The position numbers and the translations under genes are program-made. A stretch of DNA of 64,000 bases, taken from NCBI RefSeq assembly GCF_900167915.1, contig NZ_FUYM01000011.1, positions 62,001 through 126,000 on the forward strand, written 5' to 3'. The notes beneath the pieces were generated by a model that did no database searches, was not told where the DNA came from, and worked only from the letters and a program-made list of their open reading frames with translations. The stretch's first letter is position 1, and every line of letters starts with the position of its first letter. Source of the stretch: Rhizorhabdus histidinilytica. GTDB lineage: Bacteria; Pseudomonadota; Alphaproteobacteria; Sphingomonadales; Sphingomonadaceae. Below, one piece after another: positions 8,088-16,893 of the stretch.

Positions 8088-9065
8088 TCAGCCCCGGTGC
8101 GGCACCATTCCGGCGAGCTGCGGCGGCGGCACCTGCCAGGCGTCGCCCGGCATCAGGAAGCGGACGTTCCGGTTGGCGAAGTCGATCGACACCCGGTCGA
8201 ACAGCCGCAGCGCGTCCATGCCCAGCAGCACCGAGGGGCGATTGTCGAGCCCCAGCCGATGGAAGATCTGCGCGTCGGCGAAGGCGATCGGCATGTCCTT
8301 CAAGGTGACGCCGCCGATGCGGATCTCGTGGACCGAGCTGTAGTCGGCGGGGGTTTGCCCGCCGGTGACGCTGGTGATGCTGATCGGCACGACCGGGCCC
8401 AGCCGCTTGCGACGTTCGAGCCGCTCGCGCAGTGCCGGATTGCCGATCGATACCGCCGATCCGGTGTCGATGATGACGTTGATCTTCTGCCCCTCGGCCT
8501 CGGCATCGACGAGGATGAGCTGGCCGAGCCGGCGCCGCGCCGTCACGACGATCTCGTCGGTCGCCACCCGGGTCGACCGGGGCGCCTCGCTGATCGACAT
8601 GCGCATCGCCCGGAAGTCGAGCACGACCCGCTTGGTCTGGAGGCTGTCGATGCCGAGCATGCCGACCGCGCCGAGATGGAATTCGGAGAGCAGCGGCGCC
8701 TCGAACGCTTCCATGCGGCTGCGGCTCGACGTGAGGCGGAGGCCAGGCACGATCGCGGTGGCGACCTGGTCCTGCCCGGCGATGCTCAGCAGGGTGACGG
8801 GTGCCGCCGGGGCGAGGGTCAGCCGCTCGGCCAGCTCGCGCGACAGCACGGTGCGCTCCGCCCCGGTGTCGACCACGAACTGGTAGGTGCCGCCGCCGTC
8901 AATCGTCACCGGTACGGTCAGCCGCTTGTTGATGTCGCGGCCGCCCTGGATCGTCTCCGGGGCCGACGGTGCGGGATCAACGGTGCTGGCGGCGCCCGTT
9001 GCGGCGACCAGGCCGGCGGCGCAGAGCGCGGCCAAACCCTTGATTACGGTAAAGATCCTCTCCAT
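8088..9065 (-). CDS. Exported retropepsin-like aspartyl protease with two tandem domains
   Basis: 325 residues with a signal peptide (LAALCAAGLVAATGAAS). Two aspartyl protease active-site motifs are present: QFVVDTGAERTVLS near residue 63 and VIIDTGSAVSIG near residue 200, each followed by a retropepsin-style flap region and a hydrophobic GMLGIDSL or VLLGMDAL motif. The chain thus carries both halves of a protease that in retropepsins is a homodimer. Natural substrates of such bacterial proteins are mostly unknown. GGAG lies 6 nt before the ATG. Confidence 0.85.
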   Translation of the reverse strand: MERIFTVIKGLAALCAAGLVAATGAASTVDPAPSAPETIQGGRDINKRLTVPVTIDGGGTYQFVVDTGAERTVLSRELAERLTLAPAAPVTLLSIAGQDQVATAIVPGLRLTSSRSRMEAFEAPLLSEFHLGAVGMLGIDSLQTKRVVLDFRAMRMSISEAPRSTRVATDEIVVTARRRLGQLILVDAEAEGQKINVIIDTGSAVSIGNPALRERLERRKRLGPVVPISITSVTGGQTPADYSSVHEIRIGGVTLKDMPIAFADAQIFHRLGLDNRPSVLLGMDALRLFDRVSIDFANRNVRFLMPGDAWQVPPPQLAGMVPHRG

Positions 9066-9199
9066 CGGCGTCTCCGATCAGGCCCGCAGGATAAGCTTTT
9101 TCGCGGCATTCCACAATCGTGCGCCGGCGGTCGCCGCGGAACCGCAACGACCTTCTCCCCGTTGGAGCGCAAGGCGTATCCAGTACGGAGTAGTGTACG

Positions 9200-9541
9200 A
9201 TGAGGAAGATGGTTCTGATCGGTCTCGCCGTGGCGGGACTGACGGCCGCGGCCGCGCCCAGCGCGGCACTGGCCGGGGATGAGGACGATGCCCGCGTCGC
9301 CATTGCGGCGGCCAAGGCGAAGCTCGATTCGGCGGAGAAGGCCGGGGTCGGCGGCAATGCCGGTGACGTGCTGAACCGCAGCCGGACGGCGCTGGAACAG
9401 GCCAATGCCAAGTTCCGCGACGATGAGGATCGCTTCGCCCTTGCGCTCGCCCGCCAGGCCGAGGCGCTCGCCGACCTTGCGACCGCCACCGCCGAGGCGC
9501 GGGCGCTCGAAGCCGAACGCTCGAAGATCGCATCCAACTGA
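9200..9541 (+). CDS. Small exported DUF4398-like helical protein
   Basis: 113 residues: a signal peptide (MVLIGLAVAGLTAAAAPSAALA) and then a charged, alanine-rich helical segment of about 85 residues (ARVAIAAAKAKLDSAEKAG; ARQAEALADLATATAEARAL) resembling DUF4398. It sits 22 bp before an OmpA-family gene, the usual companion of DUF4398 proteins, and may work with it at the cell envelope. Function is not known. Confidence 0.75.
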   Translation: MRKMVLIGLAVAGLTAAAAPSAALAGDEDDARVAIAAAKAKLDSAEKAGVGGNAGDVLNRSRTALEQANAKFRDDEDRFALALARQAEALADLATATAEARALEAERSKIASN

Positions 9542-9563
9542 TAGCCCGGAGAGGAGAAAAGCG

Positions 9564-10406
9564 ATGAACAGGCTCATGCTGACGCTCGCCGGCGCGACCG
9601 CGCTGGCCGGCCTCGCCGCCCCGGCGCTCGCCGACAAGACCGACAAGCTGGTCACCGACCAGTATCGCGAGAAGATCGCCGTCGCGCGCGCCGAACCCGG
9701 CGTCGCCGAATATGGCGCGGTCTATCTCGATCGCGCATCGGAACGGATCGCCAAGCTCGACAAGAAGCTCGACAACGACAAGGCCGGCCAGGCCGAGGCC
9801 GTGGCCGGCGAGATCGACGCGCTGATCGAGACCGCGCGGACCCGTGCCAAGGTGGCGATGCTCAAGAAGGACGTCGAGCAGGCGAAGGCCGACGCCGCGT
9901 CGCGCAGCAACGCCCAGCTCGCGGACGCGCAGGCCGCCGCCGCCAGCGCCCAGGCCGATGCCGCCGCGGCGCAGGCCGAAGCCGCTCGGCTGAAGGCCGA
10001 GATGCGCGACTATCAGCTCCGCCAGACCCAGCTCGGCGCGACGCTGGTCCTGCAGGATGTCGTGTTCGAGACCGGCAAGGCCGATCTGAAGCCCGGCGCG
10101 GCGCAGCGCCTTCAGCCGCTCGCCCAATATCTGCAGGCGAACAAGGACGTGAAGGTCCGCATCGACGGCCATACCGATTCGCAAGGGTCGGACGGCTACA
10201 ACCAGCAGCTCTCCGAGGCGCGCGCCCAGTCGGTGCGCAACGCGCTCGCCGGCCTCGGCGTCGCGCCCGATCGGATCACCGCGGTCGGCCATGGCGAGGC
10301 CCAACCGGTCGCCGACAATCGGAACGCCGCCGGCCGCCAGCAGAACCGTCGCGTCGAGGTGACGCTCGTCGGGCAGCAGGCCTCGTCCTTCGCGGGGCTC
10401 GACTGA
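9564..10406 (+). CDS. OmpA-family peptidoglycan-binding protein with coiled coil
   Basis: 280 residues: signal peptide (residues 1-23, ending APALA), an N-terminal DUF4398-like helical part, a long alanine/glutamate-rich coiled coil at about residues 90-150, and a C-terminal OmpA domain (residues 160-270). The domain shows VVFETGKADLKPGAAQRL, IDGHTDSQGSDGYNQQLSEA and NRRVEVTLV; the Asp in GHTD and the Arg in NRRVE are the expected diaminopimelate-binding positions. There is no beta barrel. It probably tethers the envelope to peptidoglycan. A terminator hairpin follows. Confidence 0.9.
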   Translation: MNRLMLTLAGATALAGLAAPALADKTDKLVTDQYREKIAVARAEPGVAEYGAVYLDRASERIAKLDKKLDNDKAGQAEAVAGEIDALIETARTRAKVAMLKKDVEQAKADAASRSNAQLADAQAAAASAQADAAAAQAEAARLKAEMRDYQLRQTQLGATLVLQDVVFETGKADLKPGAAQRLQPLAQYLQANKDVKVRIDGHTDSQGSDGYNQQLSEARAQSVRNALAGLGVAPDRITAVGHGEAQPVADNRNAAGRQQNRRVEVTLVGQQASSFAGLD

Positions 10407-10451
10407 TCCCGTCGCAGCCGTCGCCCGGCGCAGGCCGAGATGACCTCCGAT

Positions 10452-10481
10452 CCCCTTCCCGCCTCGGCGGGAAGGGGTTTT
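10452..10481 (+). terminator. Rho-independent terminator after the OmpA-family gene
   Basis: Perfect 12-bp stem (CCCCTTCCCGCC at 10452-10463, its complement at 10466-10477) with a 2-nt loop, followed by TTTT. It lies 46 bp after the stop. The rest of the gap up to 10647 is GC-poor by local standards and should hold the efflux-operon promoter; no clear -35/-10 pair could be fixed. Confidence 0.8.
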
Positions 10482-10647
10482 GCATGGGCGTCCTCGCCGT
10501 TGCAGGGCTGCGGTGGACAGTGTCGAAAGGAGACCCTGCCGCGCTCGTCCTTGTTGCGATCGGGCAATGACGCGGATTATGTGCGATGCGACATACGCGT
10601 TTCAGCGATGAAATCCCCGGACATGAAAGGGCGCTAACAGAGCCGGC

Positions 10648-12159
10648 ATGAGGATGGACGAACGCCTTGCGAACGCCGTGCGTCCCGCCTTCGGGCTGGG
10701 CCTGCTGCTGCTGTCCGCCTGTAATGCGGGGCCGGACTATCGGCCGCCATCGGTGTCCGACCTGAAGATACCCGAACAGTTCCAGTCGTCGTCGACGATC
10801 GCCGCCGAGCAGGACATGGTCGACCTCGCCCGTTGGTGGGACAGCTTCGAGGATCCGGTCCTCACCCAGCTGATCGACCGCGCCTTCGCCGGCAACCTCG
10901 ACGTCAGCGCCGCTGCCGCGCGGCTGCGCCAGGCCCGCGCCACGCTGCGCGGCACCCAGGGGCAGGCGCTGCCGACCGTCGGGGCGAGCGGTTCGGTCAC
11001 GCGCAGCGTCGGCGCCGACAGCCGCACGATCATCGATCCCTCGACCGGCCAGACGATCGGCAGCGGCGGCGACACCACCGTCTATCGCGGCGGTTTCGAC
11101 GTCGCCTGGGAAGCCGACCTGTTCGGCGGCATCCGCCGCTCGATCCAGGCCGCCCGCGCCACCGCCGAGGCACGCGAGGCCGACCTGCGCTTCACCCAGG
11201 CGAGCATCGCGTCCGAGGTCGGGCTGAACTATGTCCAGGCGCGGCTCGCCCAGATCCGCCTGAGGATCGCGCGCGAGAACCTCGCGGCCCAGGACGAGAT
11301 CTTCGAACTGGTCGGCTGGCGGCGCCAGGCGGGCCTCGTCTCCAGCCTCGACTATGAGCAGGCGCGCCAGCTCCGCGCCCAGACCGCCGCCTCGATCCCG
11401 ACGATCGAGAACGATTATGCGACCGCGACCAATCGTATCGCCGTGCTGCTGGGCGAGGCGCCCGGCGCGATCACGGCGCTGATCGATCCTCCCGCTTCGA
11501 TCCCGCTCGCTCCCGGCGTCGACGCGCCGATTCCCGCGCAGGTGATCGAGCGCCGCCCCGACGTCGCCAGCGCCGAGCGTGCGCTCGCCGCCGAAAGCGC
11601 GCGGATCGGCGTGCAGACCGCGCAGCTCTATCCGGCGCTGCGGCTGTCGGGCTCCTTCTCGGGCTCGTCGACCTCGATCGGCAACGTGATCAGCGACGGC
11701 ATCGGCAACCTCGTCGCCGGCATCACCGCGCCGATCTTCCAGGGCGGGCAGATCCGTGCCGCGATCCTTGGCCAGCGTGCCGCGACCGACGCCGCCTACG
11801 ACGCCTATCGCCAGGCGGTGCTGACCGCGCTCGAAGAGGTCGAGAACGCGCTGAAGGGCCGCGAGGTGGCCGAGCGGCGCGAGGCCGACCTTGCCGTCAG
11901 CTATGAGGCGGCGAACAATTCGGCGCGCTACGCGCAGCTCCAGTACCGGTCGGGCCTGGTCGATTTCCAGTCGCTGCTCGACAGCCAGCGCACCCGCCTG
12001 TCCAGCCAGGACTCGGCCGCCTCCGCGCGCGCCGCGCGAGCGAGCGCGACCATCCAGCTCTACAAGGCACTGGGCGGCGGCTGGCAGACCGCGCCGATCC
12101 CGGCGCCCGGACCCTATGAAGGCGGCAAACGGCCCGCCCCTGCCGAGACGAGACCCTGA
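10648..12159 (+). CDS. NodT-family outer-membrane efflux lipoprotein (TolC-like)
   Basis: 503 residues. The signal peptide has a lipobox (LLLLSACNAGPDYRPP), followed by two outer-membrane efflux repeats typical of NodT/OprM: DLARWWDSFEDPVLTQLIDRA near residue 57, GLNYVQARLAQIRLRIA, and in the second half VIERRPDVASAERALAAESA and TAPIFQGGQIRAAI. It forms the trimeric exit duct of a tripartite pump. Its stop overlaps the adaptor start (ATGA), the first of a run of coupled genes through the sensor kinase. Confidence 0.95.
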   Translation: MRMDERLANAVRPAFGLGLLLLSACNAGPDYRPPSVSDLKIPEQFQSSSTIAAEQDMVDLARWWDSFEDPVLTQLIDRAFAGNLDVSAAAARLRQARATLRGTQGQALPTVGASGSVTRSVGADSRTIIDPSTGQTIGSGGDTTVYRGGFDVAWEADLFGGIRRSIQAARATAEAREADLRFTQASIASEVGLNYVQARLAQIRLRIARENLAAQDEIFELVGWRRQAGLVSSLDYEQARQLRAQTAASIPTIENDYATATNRIAVLLGEAPGAITALIDPPASIPLAPGVDAPIPAQVIERRPDVASAERALAAESARIGVQTAQLYPALRLSGSFSGSSTSIGNVISDGIGNLVAGITAPIFQGGQIRAAILGQRAATDAAYDAYRQAVLTALEEVENALKGREVAERREADLAVSYEAANNSARYAQLQYRSGLVDFQSLLDSQRTRLSSQDSAASARAARASATIQLYKALGGGWQTAPIPAPGPYEGGKRPAPAETRP

Positions 12160-13571
12160 TGATCGATCCCGACAAGCAGCCCCAGCAGGATCTGGACGAA
12201 TTCCTCGGCGTCGAGCCGACCTCGCCGCGCGCGGTGCTGTTCCGCCGGATCGGCGTCGGGCTGGCCATCGTCGTCGTGCTGATCATCCTGTGGCGGCTGA
12301 TCTTCGGCGGCGACGACAAGGCCGCCTATGCGACCCGCCCGGTCGAGCGCGGCGACCTGACCGTCATCGTCTCGGCGACCGGCAACCTCGCGCCGACCAA
12401 CCAGGTCGAGGTCGGTTCCGAGCAATCGGGCATCATCGTCGAGGTCTATGTCGACAACAACGACCGGGTGAAGAAGGGGCAGCTCCTCGCGAAGCTCGAC
12501 ACCTCGCGGTTGCAGGATGCGGTCAACCAGGCCGAGGCCGGGCTGGCGTCGGCGCGGGCCGGGGTCGAGCAGGCCGAGGCGACCGCCCAGCAGGCGCGGG
12601 CGACGCTGCGACGACAGGAACAGGTCTGGCGACTATCGGGCGGCAAGGTGCCGTCGGCGACCGAACTCGACGTCGCGCGGGGCGATGCGGCCCGCGCGGC
12701 GGCCGGCGTTTCGACGGCGAGGGCCGCCGTCGACCAGGCGCAGGCGACCCTCTCCTCGGCGCAGACCGCGCTGTCCAAGGCGTTCATCCGATCACCGGTC
12801 AACGGCCAGGTGCTGTCGCGCTCGATCGAGCCCGGACAGACCGTCGCCGCCTCGTTCAACGCCCCGGTGCTGTTCACCATCGCCGAGGACCTGCGCCAGA
12901 TGCGGCTCGAAGTGAAGGTCGACGAGGCCGATGTCGGGCAGGTTCAGAAGGGCCAGAAGGCGACCTTCACCGTCGACGCCTTTCCCGGCCGGACCTTCCC
13001 GGCGACGATCGAGCGGGTCGACGTCGGCGCCAATGCGACCGGCACCGGCTCGTCAAGCGCGTCGTCGAGCAGCACCGCCAGCGCCACGACCGGTGGGGTC
13101 GTCGCCTATACGGCGCGGCTCACCGTGGCCAATGGCGACGGGCTGCTCCGTCCCGGCATGACCGCGACCGCCGACATCATCACCACCCAGAAGAAGAACG
13201 TGCTGCTCGTCCCGGCGGCGGCGCTGCGTTTCACCCCCGACCGGCAAGCCGCGGCCAGCGGCGGCGGCGGGATCACCAGCGTGCTCGCGCCACGGGTCCG
13301 CCGCCGCGGCGGCTCCAGCGAGCGCGAGGCGGCGATCGGCCGCGGCAGCAAGCAGACCGTCTATGTCGTCGCCGATTCGGGCAGCCAGCCGCAGCCGGTC
13401 GAGATCACGGTCGGCGAGAGCAACGGCAGCCAGGCCGAGGTGATCGGCGGCAAGCTGACCGAGGGCATGCAGGTCGTGATCGGCCAATATGCGGCCGGCG
13501 GTGGCGGCTCCGGCCGCGGCCAGGGCGGAAGTGGGCAGGGCGGAAGCGGGCAGCGGCGCAATGGCCAATGA
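12159..13571 (+). CDS. Periplasmic adaptor (MacA-like membrane fusion protein)
   Basis: 470 residues. A cytoplasmic N terminus and one membrane helix (about residues 28-48, IGVGLAIVVVLIILWRLIF) precede a biotinyl-lipoyl-like half motif (TGNLAPTNQVEVGSEQSG), a helical hairpin and the second lipoyl half (AFIRSPVNGQVLSRSIEPGQ). A serine-rich loop interrupts the beta-barrel domain near residue 295, and the end is a Gly/Ser/Gln-rich tail. It links the NodT channel to the ABC permease. It overlaps the ATPase start by 11 bp. Confidence 0.93.
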   Translation: MIDPDKQPQQDLDEFLGVEPTSPRAVLFRRIGVGLAIVVVLIILWRLIFGGDDKAAYATRPVERGDLTVIVSATGNLAPTNQVEVGSEQSGIIVEVYVDNNDRVKKGQLLAKLDTSRLQDAVNQAEAGLASARAGVEQAEATAQQARATLRRQEQVWRLSGGKVPSATELDVARGDAARAAAGVSTARAAVDQAQATLSSAQTALSKAFIRSPVNGQVLSRSIEPGQTVAASFNAPVLFTIAEDLRQMRLEVKVDEADVGQVQKGQKATFTVDAFPGRTFPATIERVDVGANATGTGSSSASSSSTASATTGGVVAYTARLTVANGDGLLRPGMTATADIITTQKKNVLLVPAAALRFTPDRQAAASGGGGITSVLAPRVRRRGGSSEREAAIGRGSKQTVYVVADSGSQPQPVEITVGESNGSQAEVIGGKLTEGMQVVIGQYAAGGGGSGRGQGGSGQGGSGQRRNGQ

Positions 13572-14289
13572 CGTCGCCCCCGGCGAGCTGCTGATCCAGC
13601 TCCGCGGCGTCACCAAGGTGTTCGGCGAGGGGCCGACCGCCTTCGCCGCGCTCAAGGGCGTCGACCTCGACATTGCGCGCGGCGACTTCGTCGCGGTGAT
13701 GGGGCCGTCGGGATCGGGCAAGTCGACGACGATGAACATCCTCGGCTGCCTCGACGTGCCGACCGCCGGAGAGTTCCTGTTCCGCGGCCACCATGTCGAG
13801 AAGCTCGAGCGCGACCAGCGCGCGCTGCTCCGTCGGCGCTATCTCGGCTTCGTCTTCCAGGGATTCAACCTGCTTGCCCGCACCTCCGCGCTGGAGAATG
13901 TCGAGTTGCCGCTCGTCTATCGCGGCGAGGAGAAGACGGCGCGGCGCGCGGCCGCGATGGCGGCGCTCGACAAGGTCGGCCTCGCCGACTGGTGGGACCA
14001 TACCCCCGCCGAGCTGTCGGGCGGCCAGCAGCAGCGCGTCGCGATCGCGCGGGCGATCGTCACCCATCCCGACGTGCTGCTCGCCGACGAGCCGACCGGC
14101 AATCTCGACACCGAACGCTCGATCGAGATCATGGAGCTGCTGACCGACCTCAACCGCAACAGCGGAATCACCGTGCTGATGGTGACGCACGAATCGGACA
14201 TGGCGGCCTATGCCCATACCATCGTCCATTTCCGCGACGGCCTGGTCGAGCGGTTCGAGGTGACTGAAGGCGCCGGGGTGAAGGCCTGA
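13561..14289 (+). CDS. MacB-type ABC transporter ATPase
   Basis: 242 residues with all nucleotide-binding motifs: Walker A GPSGSGKST near residue 46, Q-loop FVFQGFNLL, signature LSGGQQQRVAIARAI, Walker B VLLADEPTGNLD and the switch His in VTHE. LolD/MacB-family features are the GNLD extension and the FNLL motif. In E. coli MacB the ATPase and permease are one chain; here they are separate. The start ATG lies inside the end of the adaptor gene. Confidence 0.95.
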   Translation: MANDVAPGELLIQLRGVTKVFGEGPTAFAALKGVDLDIARGDFVAVMGPSGSGKSTTMNILGCLDVPTAGEFLFRGHHVEKLERDQRALLRRRYLGFVFQGFNLLARTSALENVELPLVYRGEEKTARRAAAMAALDKVGLADWWDHTPAELSGGQQQRVAIARAIVTHPDVLLADEPTGNLDTERSIEIMELLTDLNRNSGITVLMVTHESDMAAYAHTIVHFRDGLVERFEVTEGAGVKA

Positions 14290-15497
14290 TGTGGGGCACC
14301 ACTTTCCTGCTCGCCGTGCGCGAGATCCGGCGGCACCTGCTGCGGTCGTTCCTGACCATCCTCGGCATCGTCATCGGCGTCTGGGCGGTGGTGACGATGG
14401 TGACGCTCGGCCAGGGCGCCACCGCCGCGGTCAAGCAGCAGATCTCCAGCCTGGGCGCCAACGTTCTCCAAGTCCGGCCCGGCCAGGGCTTCGGACGCGG
14501 CGGCGGCGGGCCGCAGCCGCCCGACTTCAAGATCGAGGACCTCGACGCGATCCGCACCCAGATCGTCGGCGTGCAGGCGGTGGCGCCGCTCGTCCAGTCG
14601 ACCGGCACCGCCGTCTACAACGCGGCCAACTGGTCGACGACGGTCAATGGCACCAACCGCGAATATTTCACCGCCCAGCCCTGGACCTTCACCAGCGGGC
14701 GTATCTTCTCGCCGGCCGAGGAACAGGCCGGCAAGGCGGTTTGCATCGTCGGCAACACCGTCCGCAACCGGCTGTTCCGCGGCATGGACCCGGTCGGCCA
14801 GCGCTTCCGCATCAAGAACATCTCGTGCGAGATCATCGGCGCGCTGGCGCCGAAGGGGCAGGGCGGCTTCGGCAACGACCAGGACGACATCGTCCTGATG
14901 CCCTACAAGGCAGTGCAGCGGCGGATGACCGGCAATCGCGACGTCCGCATGATCATGGTCTCGGTCGACGCCGACTATGACAGCCAGCGGGTCCAGGCGT
15001 CGCTGCGCGACCTGCTGCGCGAGCGGCGCCACCTGACCGACGCGGCCGAGGACGATTTCAACATCTTCGATACCAAGCAGATATCGGACACGCTGTCGGG
15101 CACCACCCAGATCCTCACCTCGCTGCTCGGCGCGGTGGCGGCCGTCAGCCTGCTGGTCGGCGGCATCGGCATCATGAACATCATGCTCGTCTCGGTGACC
15201 GAGCGGACCCGCGAGATCGGCATCCGCCTGGCGATCGGCGCGGTCGCGCGCGAGGTGCTGCTGCAATTCCTGGTCGAGGCGGTGACGCTCGCCTGCCTGG
15301 GCGGCCTGCTCGGCCTGTTCCTGGCGCTGGTCTCCACGCTGATCCTCGCGCCGGTGCTGAAGGTGCCGTTCATCTTCGATCCGCAGATCAACCTCGTCGC
15401 CTTCATCTTCTCGGCGCTGATCGGGGTGGTGTTCGGCTACTTCCCGGCGCGGCGCGCGGCCTCGCTCAACCCGATCGAGGCACTGCGGCACGAATGA
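14289..15497 (+). CDS. MacB-type ABC transporter permease (FtsX family)
   Basis: 402 residues. The N-terminal amphipathic and transmembrane helix (REIRRHLLRSFLTILGIVIG) is followed by a periplasmic MacB_PCD domain (about residues 50-245) and three C-terminal helices of the FtsX domain starting at GAVAAVSLLVGGIGIMNIML and ending in a PARRAASLNPIEALRHE cytoplasmic tail. This mechanotransmission-type ABC permease drives export of a periplasmic substrate (antibiotic, lipid or peptide); the substrate cannot be read from the sequence. Confidence 0.95.
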   Translation: MWGTTFLLAVREIRRHLLRSFLTILGIVIGVWAVVTMVTLGQGATAAVKQQISSLGANVLQVRPGQGFGRGGGGPQPPDFKIEDLDAIRTQIVGVQAVAPLVQSTGTAVYNAANWSTTVNGTNREYFTAQPWTFTSGRIFSPAEEQAGKAVCIVGNTVRNRLFRGMDPVGQRFRIKNISCEIIGALAPKGQGGFGNDQDDIVLMPYKAVQRRMTGNRDVRMIMVSVDADYDSQRVQASLRDLLRERRHLTDAAEDDFNIFDTKQISDTLSGTTQILTSLLGAVAAVSLLVGGIGIMNIMLVSVTERTREIGIRLAIGAVAREVLLQFLVEAVTLACLGGLLGLFLALVSTLILAPVLKVPFIFDPQINLVAFIFSALIGVVFGYFPARRAASLNPIEALRHE

Positions 15498-16189
15498 GAA
15501 GCGCCTTCCTCCTCGCCCTGCTGCTCGCATCGCCCGCCGCTGCCCGGCGTGACGGGCCGCCGCCGGTCTGTCCCGAGGCGGTGCGGCCGGTGCTGTTCCT
15601 TTCGCCGATGGGCGAGCCGTTCCGGCCCAAGGGGGACGGTGACGATCCCGTCCGGCGCTGGTTCGACCAGGCCGACCGCAACAAGGACGGCGTGCTGACG
15701 GTGGGCGAGCTGATGCTCGACGGCGACCGCTTCTTCGCGACGCTCGACAAGGACAAGAGCGGCGAGCTGCTGCCCGACGAGGTCAGCGCCTATGAGCAGG
15801 ATGTCGCCCCCGAGATCCGCCTCTACCAGCGGCGACCCGAGCGCCCGGCCGATGGCGGCGCGAAGGACGAGGATCGTGATCGGCCGCGTCCGGCGAAACG
15901 GCGCAGCGGGCGGCCGGGTGCGGGGGCCGGCTATGACGGGGCGATCGGTGCGGGCCGCTATGCCTTCCTCAACATCCCCAATCCGGTGGCGGCGGCCGAC
16001 GGCGACCTCAACCGCGCGATCACCGCGCAGGAATTCCGCGCCGCCGCCGCCGAGCGCTTCGCCGATCTCGATCCGCAGCAGACCAAGGCGCTGAGCTTCG
16101 CGCAGCTGCCCAGGACGCCCGCGCAGATCGCCGCCAACGCGGCCTGCCTCGAACGGGTCAAGGAGAAGGCGAAGGAGAAGCGGCGATGA
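15494..16189 (+). CDS. Exported EF-hand calcium-binding protein
   Basis: 231 residues with a short signal peptide (FLLALLLASPAAA). Two canonical EF-hand loops are visible, DRNKDGVLTVGEL near residue 55 and DKDKSGELLPDEV near residue 84. Two weaker loops follow near residues 170 (DGDLNRAITAQEF, missing the central Gly) and 195 (DLDPQQTKALSF). A basic, Arg-rich linker separates the pairs. It overlaps the permease and the response regulator genes by 4 bp each, so its output is coupled to the pump and the two-component system. A periplasmic Ca2+ sensing role is inference. Confidence 0.85.
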   Translation: MRSAFLLALLLASPAAARRDGPPPVCPEAVRPVLFLSPMGEPFRPKGDGDDPVRRWFDQADRNKDGVLTVGELMLDGDRFFATLDKDKSGELLPDEVSAYEQDVAPEIRLYQRRPERPADGGAKDEDRDRPRPAKRRSGRPGAGAGYDGAIGAGRYAFLNIPNPVAAADGDLNRAITAQEFRAAAAERFADLDPQQTKALSFAQLPRTPAQIAANAACLERVKEKAKEKRR

Positions 16190-16893
16190 GCGGCGGCAAT
16201 CCGCTGATCCTTGTGGTCGACGACGATGGCGACCTGCGCACGCTGATCACCGATTTCCTGCGCACCAACGGCCTGCGCGTCGAGAGCGCCGCCGACGGCG
16301 CCGAGATGGACGCGCGCATCGCCGCCGAGCGCCCCGACCTGATCGTCCTCGACCTGATGATGCCCGGCGAGGACGGGTTGTCGATCCTGCGGCGGGTGCG
16401 CAAGCCCGGCGGGCCAGCCGTGATCATGCTGTCGGCGATGGGCGAGGACACCGACCGGATCATCGGGCTGGAGGTCGGCGCCGACGATTATCTGCCCAAG
16501 CCGTGCAACCCGCGCGAACTGCTCGCCCGCATCCGCGCGGTGCTGCGCCGCCGGGGGGAGGAGGCCGCTGCGGCAGGCACCAGCGGGGCGGTCCGCCGCT
16601 TCGGCGCCTGGACGCTCGACATCGTCCAGCGCGAGGTGCGGCGGCTCGATGCGCCGGCCGCGCCGCTCACCGACGCCGAATTCCGCGTGCTCGCCGCCTT
16701 TCTCGACCGGCCGCAGCGCGTGCTGAGCCGCGACCAGCTGATCGAGGCGGGCAAGGGTGTCGACAGCGACGTGTTCGACCGCGCGATCGACGTGACGATC
16801 AGTCGGCTGCGCAAGAAGCTCGGCCCCGACGATCCGATCCGGACGATCCGCAACGAAGGCTATATGTTCACGCTGAAGGTCGAGGGCGAATGA
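16186..16893 (+). CDS. OmpR-family response regulator
   Basis: 235 residues. The receiver domain (residues 1-120) has the acidic pair in LVVDDDGD, the phosphoacceptor Asp in LIVLDLMMPGEDG and the Lys in YLPKPCNPRELLARIRAVLRR; the C-terminal winged-helix domain (about 135-230) ends in VDVTISRLRKKL-type sequence and IRTIRNEGYMF. It is coupled to the kinase by a 4-bp overlap. Likely targets include its own efflux operon, though no direct binding site was identified. Confidence 0.95.
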   Translation: MSGGNPLILVVDDDGDLRTLITDFLRTNGLRVESAADGAEMDARIAAERPDLIVLDLMMPGEDGLSILRRVRKPGGPAVIMLSAMGEDTDRIIGLEVGADDYLPKPCNPRELLARIRAVLRRRGEEAAAAGTSGAVRRFGAWTLDIVQREVRRLDAPAAPLTDAEFRVLAAFLDRPQRVLSRDQLIEAGKGVDSDVFDRAIDVTISRLRKKLGPDDPIRTIRNEGYMFTLKVEGE

